A DNA stretch of 31,602 bases from Thiopontia sp964551545 (GTDB lineage: Bacteria; Pseudomonadota; Gammaproteobacteria; GCF-002020875). Of this stretch, positions 28,722 to 31,602 are shown piece by piece; the stretch's first letter is position 1; each line of letters opens with the position of its first letter. The notes beneath the pieces were generated by a model that saw nothing but the letters and a program-made list of their open reading frames with translations, did no database searches and was not told the origin of the DNA. The position numbers and the translations under genes are program-made. The stretch is from assembly GCA_964551545.1 (NCBI GenBank), contig CAZKCT010000021.1, positions 1 to 31,602 on the forward strand. The letters are read 5' to 3'.

Positions 28722-30128
28722 ATGGGTAACCTCTATCAATTTATCGAAGTCTCCCGCAACGACCCTGAGAAGACCTCAGCGACACAGCGCAGTAAAGAGT
28801 ATAAAGAGATCTATGCTGGCTTCAACGAACAGCAGGCCGCCACGCAGGCAGATCGATGCCTCTCCTGCGGCAACCCCTACTGCTCCTGGAAGTGTCCGGT
28901 TCACAACCACATTCCACACTGGCTCAAACTGGTGGCCGAGGGCGAGGTGGAGAAGGCTGCAGAGCTGTCGCACCGCACTAACTCACTACCAGAGATGTGT
29001 GGTCGCGTCTGCCCACAGGATCGCCTCTGTGAGGGTTCTTGTACGCTCAGTGAAGACTTTGGAGCAGTCACCATCGGTGCCATCGAGAAGTACATCTCCG
29101 ACACCGCTTTTGCACAGGGGTGGAGACCGGATCTCTCCAGCGCAGAGCCGACCGGTAAACGCGTTGCCATCATTGGTGCCGGTCCCGCAGGACTCGGCTG
29201 TGCCGACGTACTCACCCGTAACGGCGTCGAATGCGTGGTCTATGACCGCCACCCCGAAATCGGCGGCCTGCTCACTTTCGGTATTCCAGAGTTCAAGCTG
29301 GAGAAAGATGTGGTGCGCAACCGCCGCGCCATCATGGAGGAGATGGGCATTGAGTTCCGTCTCAACACCGAGATCGGCACTGACATCACCTTTGAAGAGA
29401 TTGAGGCTGAATACGACGCGGTCTTCCTCGGCATGGGCACCTACAAGTACATGAGCGCCGGCATCCCAGGAGAGGATCTCCCCGGTGTCCACGCCGCCCT
29501 CGACTTCCTCATCTCCAACGTCAACCGTTGCAACGGCTACGAGAAAGATACGTCTGACTTCGTCGGCATGGCGGGGCAAAAAGTGGTGGTCCTGGGTGGT
29601 GGTGACACCGCGATGGACTGCAATCGCACCTCCATTCGTCAGGGTGCCGATAGCGTGACCTGTTCCTATCGTCGTGACGAGGCCAATATGCCCGGCTCGA
29701 AGAAAGAGGTGGCCAACGCCAAAGAAGAGGGCGTTGAGTTCCGCTTCAATACCCAGCCTGTAGAGATTGTCGGAGACGGTAAAGTTGAGGGGCTCAAAGT
29801 GATCTCAACCCAACTGGGTGAGCCCGACGAGAATGGTCGTCGCCGTCCTGAGCCTGTGCCCGGCAGTGAGGAGATCATCCCCGCTGACGCGGTGATTGTC
29901 GCCTTTGGCTTCCAGCCCAATCCACCCGAGTGGGTAACCGGCAACAACATCAGCACCGATGGTCGAGATCGTGTCATTGCCGCTGAAGAACAGGCCTACA
30001 TGAAGCAGACCTCCAACCCGAAGGTCTTCGCAGGGGGCGACATGGTGCGCGGCTCCAATCTGGTGGTCTCTGCTATCTGGGATGGTCGTAAGGCAGCTGA
30101 GGGCATCCTCGATTACCTGAACGTCTAA
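28722..30128 (+). CDS. gltD: glutamate synthase small (beta) subunit, NADPH
   Basis: This 468-residue FAD protein oxidises NADPH and feeds electrons through Fe-S clusters to GltB. The N-terminal cysteine region has Cys46, 49, 54 and 58, then a second set in CGRVCPQDRLCEGSC (about 91-107). The FAD site is AIIGAGPAGLGCA (about 149) and the NADPH site is VVLGGGDTAMDC (about 287). A GGDMVRGSNLVVSAIWDGR segment near the C-terminus closes the FAD site. The ATG lies one base after the gltB stop, so the two subunits are made in step. A strong terminator follows 16 bp downstream. Confidence 0.97.
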   Translation: MGNLYQFIEVSRNDPEKTSATQRSKEYKEIYAGFNEQQAATQADRCLSCGNPYCSWKCPVHNHIPHWLKLVAEGEVEKAAELSHRTNSLPEMCGRVCPQDRLCEGSCTLSEDFGAVTIGAIEKYISDTAFAQGWRPDLSSAEPTGKRVAIIGAGPAGLGCADVLTRNGVECVVYDRHPEIGGLLTFGIPEFKLEKDVVRNRRAIMEEMGIEFRLNTEIGTDITFEEIEAEYDAVFLGMGTYKYMSAGIPGEDLPGVHAALDFLISNVNRCNGYEKDTSDFVGMAGQKVVVLGGGDTAMDCNRTSIRQGADSVTCSYRRDEANMPGSKKEVANAKEEGVEFRFNTQPVEIVGDGKVEGLKVISTQLGEPDENGRRRPEPVPGSEEIIPADAVIVAFGFQPNPPEWVTGNNISTDGRDRVIAAEEQAYMKQTSNPKVFAGGDMVRGSNLVVSAIWDGRKAAEGILDYLNV

Positions 30129-30144
30129 TCCGCCACACACCACC

Positions 30145-30185
30145 AAAAAAGCCCGTCCTCTGTATTTAGAGGACGGGCTTTTTTT
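30145..30185. terminator. bidirectional Rho-independent terminator between gltD and hicB
   Basis: A 17-bp stem (30145-30161 with 30168-30184) around the loop GTATTT has A's on the left arm and T's on the right. It can therefore serve gltD on the plus strand and the toxin-antitoxin genes coming from the right on the minus strand. The core is GCCCGTCCTCT with its exact complement. Confidence 0.92.
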
Positions 30186-30228
30186 GTAACGTCTCAAATT
30201 GCCGAAAATAATGCCTGTTCTGATGATG

Positions 30229-30252
30229 TGTTAGAAGCGAACGACCCCAGCC
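30229..30252 (+). repeat. left copy of a short direct repeat bounding the toxin-antitoxin segment
   Basis: TGTTAGAAGCGA, four extra bases, then CCCCAGCC; the same 20 bases without the four-base insert occur at 31578-31597. The segment between holds hicB, the broken hicA and the higBA-like pair. The rest of 30186-30288 shows no gene. Confidence 0.5.
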
Positions 30253-30288
30253 TGGCATCTCACCGGGAATGATCTTCCAGCTCTATAG

Positions 30289-30624
30289 TTACGCAGCCCG
30301 CTCCGACAAAATCGAAACCACTAGCGTATTCATACTAACCCCCTCCTGTGCTGCACGCGCAACCAGTTTGGCATGAAGTGAACGGGGCACACGGGTCACA
30401 AAGCGCCCGGATTCACCACCACTGTTAGGTTCAGGAATCGGATCTCCACACTCTTCAGCAGTCTGTAGCCATGACTCTGCTGCATCAGTAACCCCATGGA
30501 TTGCCTCTTCCGGGGTCTCTCCATCGGCCATGCAACCAGTCAGATCAGGAAAGGCGGCTAAGTAGCCACCACCATCCTCTTCCGGCAGCGGACGAATATT
30601 AACTGGGTAGTCTGTTGCTTTCAT
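30289..30624 (-). CDS. hicB: HicB-family antitoxin, now without a working toxin partner
   Basis: This 111-residue antitoxin has a degenerate RNase-H-like HicB domain at 1-50 (YPVNIRPLPEEDGGGYLAAF, DLTGCMADGETPEEAI) and a ribbon-helix-helix DNA-binding part at 73-109 (GRFVTRVPRSLHAKLVARAA, VSMNTLVVSILSERA). HicB proteins bind HicA, block its mRNA interferase activity and repress their own operon. The ATG at 30624 lies 1 nt after the stop of the hicA remnant, the usual hicA-hicB order. With hicA broken, HicB may persist as a repressor, as protection against related HicA toxins, or as a recent leftover. Confidence 0.9.
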   Translation of the reverse strand: MKATDYPVNIRPLPEEDGGGYLAAFPDLTGCMADGETPEEAIHGVTDAAESWLQTAEECGDPIPEPNSGGESGRFVTRVPRSLHAKLVARAAQEGVSMNTLVVSILSERAA

Positions 30625-30625
30625 A

Positions 30626-30833
30626 TCAATCTCCAGTGCCTTCTGTGACCAGCTTGACGAACTTTTTGATGTAGATCGCCTTGATTGGTTTATGGGCGGA
30701 CACCGTCAGCTTGTTGCCATTGTGTATGACGAAAGGTGACATGGCTGGTGCCGGGCTATCGCCAGTCAATCCCATGCTGTCTGGCGACCGTCTGTAGGGA
30801 CTCGATTCTCCAGTCGAGCGGGTTACTGCTCAT
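30626..30833 (-). pseudogene. hicA: hicA mRNA interferase toxin, inactivated by a nonsense codon and a frameshift
   Basis: On the minus strand an ATG at 30833 opens MSSNPLDWRIESLQTVARQ and reads 25 residues to a TAG at 30758-30756. Reading through it gives PGTSHVTF, the HicA region with the catalytic His (G-T-S-H). One extra base after that (around 30731) shifts the frame, and the next frame continues VIHNGNKLTVSAHKPIKAIY and ends with TGA at 30628-30626, just before hicB. The span is 208 nt, one more than a multiple of three, so a single inserted base and one C-to-T change (CAG to TAG) would restore a 68-residue HicA. No ORF of useful size remains. Confidence 0.8.
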
Positions 30834-30862
30834 CTTCTGGTGGGTATCGATCAAAAAGGTGA

Positions 30863-31141
30863 TTACTGAATCGCCAGTTTGAAGCCCAGCGCCTCGACTA
30901 CCTTCTTGATGGTCTCAAACTTGGGTGAGCTATCTTCAGATAGCGCCTTGTAAAGATTCTGTCGCCCAAGGTGGGTCTGCTTGGCAATTTCCCCCATCCC
31001 CTTGGCTCTGGCGATATCCCCCAGTGCACGTTGAAAGCCTTGTACACCATTTTCCTCCAGCATCACCTGAAGGTAATCCTGCATCATCTCTGGGTCATCC
31101 AGGTACTTGCTGGCATCCCACTTTTCGGTTGTTACTTTCAT
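30863..31141 (-). CDS. HigA-like XRE antitoxin of a toxin-first addiction module
   Basis: This 92-residue protein of the putative addiction module antidote family has a C-terminal helix-turn-helix (GEIAKQTHLGRQNLYKALSE, about 50-69, then FETIKKVVEALGFKL). The N-terminal arm KWDASKYLDDPEMMQDYLQVML is typical of this antidote group. It overlaps the upstream toxin gene by ATGA. It would neutralise that toxin and repress the shared promoter. Confidence 0.92.
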   Translation of the reverse strand: MKVTTEKWDASKYLDDPEMMQDYLQVMLEENGVQGFQRALGDIARAKGMGEIAKQTHLGRQNLYKALSEDSSPKFETIKKVVEALGFKLAIQ

Positions 31142-31443
31142 TGCTCATTCTCCAAACTGTTTAATATCGCCTTTGCCTTTTCAATATCCTTACCCTGAGA
31201 AGATTTGTCGCCGCCACTCAGAAGTAATACAACCTTTCCGTCTTGAATGGTGTAATAGATACGATAGCCAGAGCCAAAGAAAAAACGCAGCTCAAACAGT
31301 TCAGCCGATATCACCTTGTGGTCCCCGAAATTACCCTGTTCTACGCGGTAGAGGCGCGACATGATGCGGTTGATTGCCTTCTTGCCTTTCAGGTTATTGA
31401 GCCACTCATCAAACAGGTTGGTGGTTTCTATTTCGTATCTCAC
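31138..31443 (-). CDS. RelE/HigB-superfamily toxin
   Basis: This 101-residue protein of the RelE/ParE-fold killer family paired with the antidote above has a conserved core FDEWLNNLKGKKAINRIMSRL, then a GDHKVISAELFELRF segment and GSGYRIYYT, with LLLSGGDKSSQGKDIEKA at the end, all family hallmarks. Such toxins are usually ribosome-dependent mRNA endonucleases. The start is GTG at 31443 (MRYEIETT), with a weak AAGAG before it. Toxin-first order with overlap to the antitoxin is the usual layout. The protein looks intact. Confidence 0.92.
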   Translation of the reverse strand: MRYEIETTNLFDEWLNNLKGKKAINRIMSRLYRVEQGNFGDHKVISAELFELRFFFGSGYRIYYTIQDGKVVLLLSGGDKSSQGKDIEKAKAILNSLENEQ

Positions 31444-31449
31444 GCTCTT

Positions 31450-31477
31450 ATTGTCTCACAAAAGAGACGTACAGCAA
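31450..31477 (-). promoter_or_regulatory. probable promoter and operator of the toxin-antitoxin pair
   Basis: On the minus strand TTGCTG (31477-31472) and GACAAT (31455-31450) are 16 bp apart. The inverted repeat GTCTC-N6-GAGAC (31453-31468) fills most of the spacer and part of the -10. A palindrome in this place is the classical arrangement for autorepression by an antitoxin or toxin-antitoxin complex. Downstream the transcript would start close to the GTG codon. Confidence 0.35.
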
Positions 31478-31577
31478 GAGGTAAGAGGGGGATTTATGGA
31501 AGTGTGGGAATATTAGCGTCTCAGCCGCGCTCCTCACAGCCTCCATCTATAAACCAACAGGTTAGCCAATGTTGGAA

Positions 31578-31597
31578 TGTTAGAAGCGACCCCAGCC
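31578..31597 (+). repeat. right copy of the short direct repeat
   Basis: TGTTAGAAGCGACCCCAGCC repeats the sequence at 30229-30252 except for the four-base insert there. It lies five bases from the window end, so the full repeat unit may be longer. The rest of 31478-31577 shows no gene. Confidence 0.5.
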
Positions 31598-31602
31598 ACA
31601 TT

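Noticed and set aside
30229..31597. Integron attC sites around the toxin-antitoxin segment
   Set aside because: The repeat contains GTTAGAA, which resembles but does not match the GTTRRRY core, and no paired RYYYAAC arm forming an attC hairpin is seen.

Overview
The window reads as a chromosomal segment of a Gammaproteobacterium with mid-50s % GC (estimated by eye), most like a chemolithotrophic sulfur- and hydrogen-oxidising lineage of the Chromatiales/Thiotrichales kind. The main grounds are an Isp-type (group 1e-like) [NiFe]-hydrogenase operon in the layout known from purple sulfur bacteria, a DNR-like Crp/Fnr regulator, and gammaproteobacterial-looking GltBD and RND proteins. The species assignment is inference; no rRNA or tRNA gene was seen.

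Positions 1-18943 form one large hydrogenase region. On the minus strand, reading from about 5314 down to the left edge, come the endopeptidase hynD, the single-domain HupH protein, then hynS (Tat-exported small subunit), isp1 (membrane cytochrome b), isp2 (HdrD-like Fe-S protein), an unrecognised 145-aa gene, and hynL (large subunit, cut by the window edge). A good sigma70-type promoter lies just before hynS. On the plus strand, starting at 5437, is a tightly coupled operon hupF-hypA-hypB-hupK-hypC-hypD-hypE, with overlapping starts and stops throughout. It is followed by a Crp/Fnr regulator of the DNR type carrying an unusual four-cysteine insert. The 122-bp gap between the divergent hynD and hupF genes contains an FNR/DNR-type palindrome (TTGA-N6-TCAA). 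Next come nifJ (pyruvate:ferredoxin oxidoreductase) on the minus strand and hypX-hypF on the plus strand. Together HypABCDEF, HynD and HupH supply Ni, the CN ligands, Fe and proteolytic processing. HupF, HupK and HypX are the accessory set associated with assembly in the presence of oxygen.

Positions 19147-24042 hold a small stand-alone WGR-like protein and a two-gene RND efflux system: a periplasmic adaptor with a methionine-rich hairpin loop and an inner-membrane pump, with no outer-membrane channel gene. A perfect 13-bp hairpin plus T-tract terminates it. Positions 24224-30128 are gltB-gltD (NADPH-type glutamate synthase), with a clear sigma70 promoter and a strong bidirectional terminator.

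The right end (30229-31602) is accessory DNA bounded by a short direct repeat. It carries an intact hicB antitoxin whose hicA toxin partner is broken by a nonsense codon and a one-base frameshift, then an intact HigBA/RelE-type toxin-antitoxin pair with a palindrome in its own promoter. The least described items are the 145-aa gene inside the hydrogenase operon, the cysteine-rich regulator with its matching box, and the pairing of an Isp-type hydrogenase with the aerobic assembly set.
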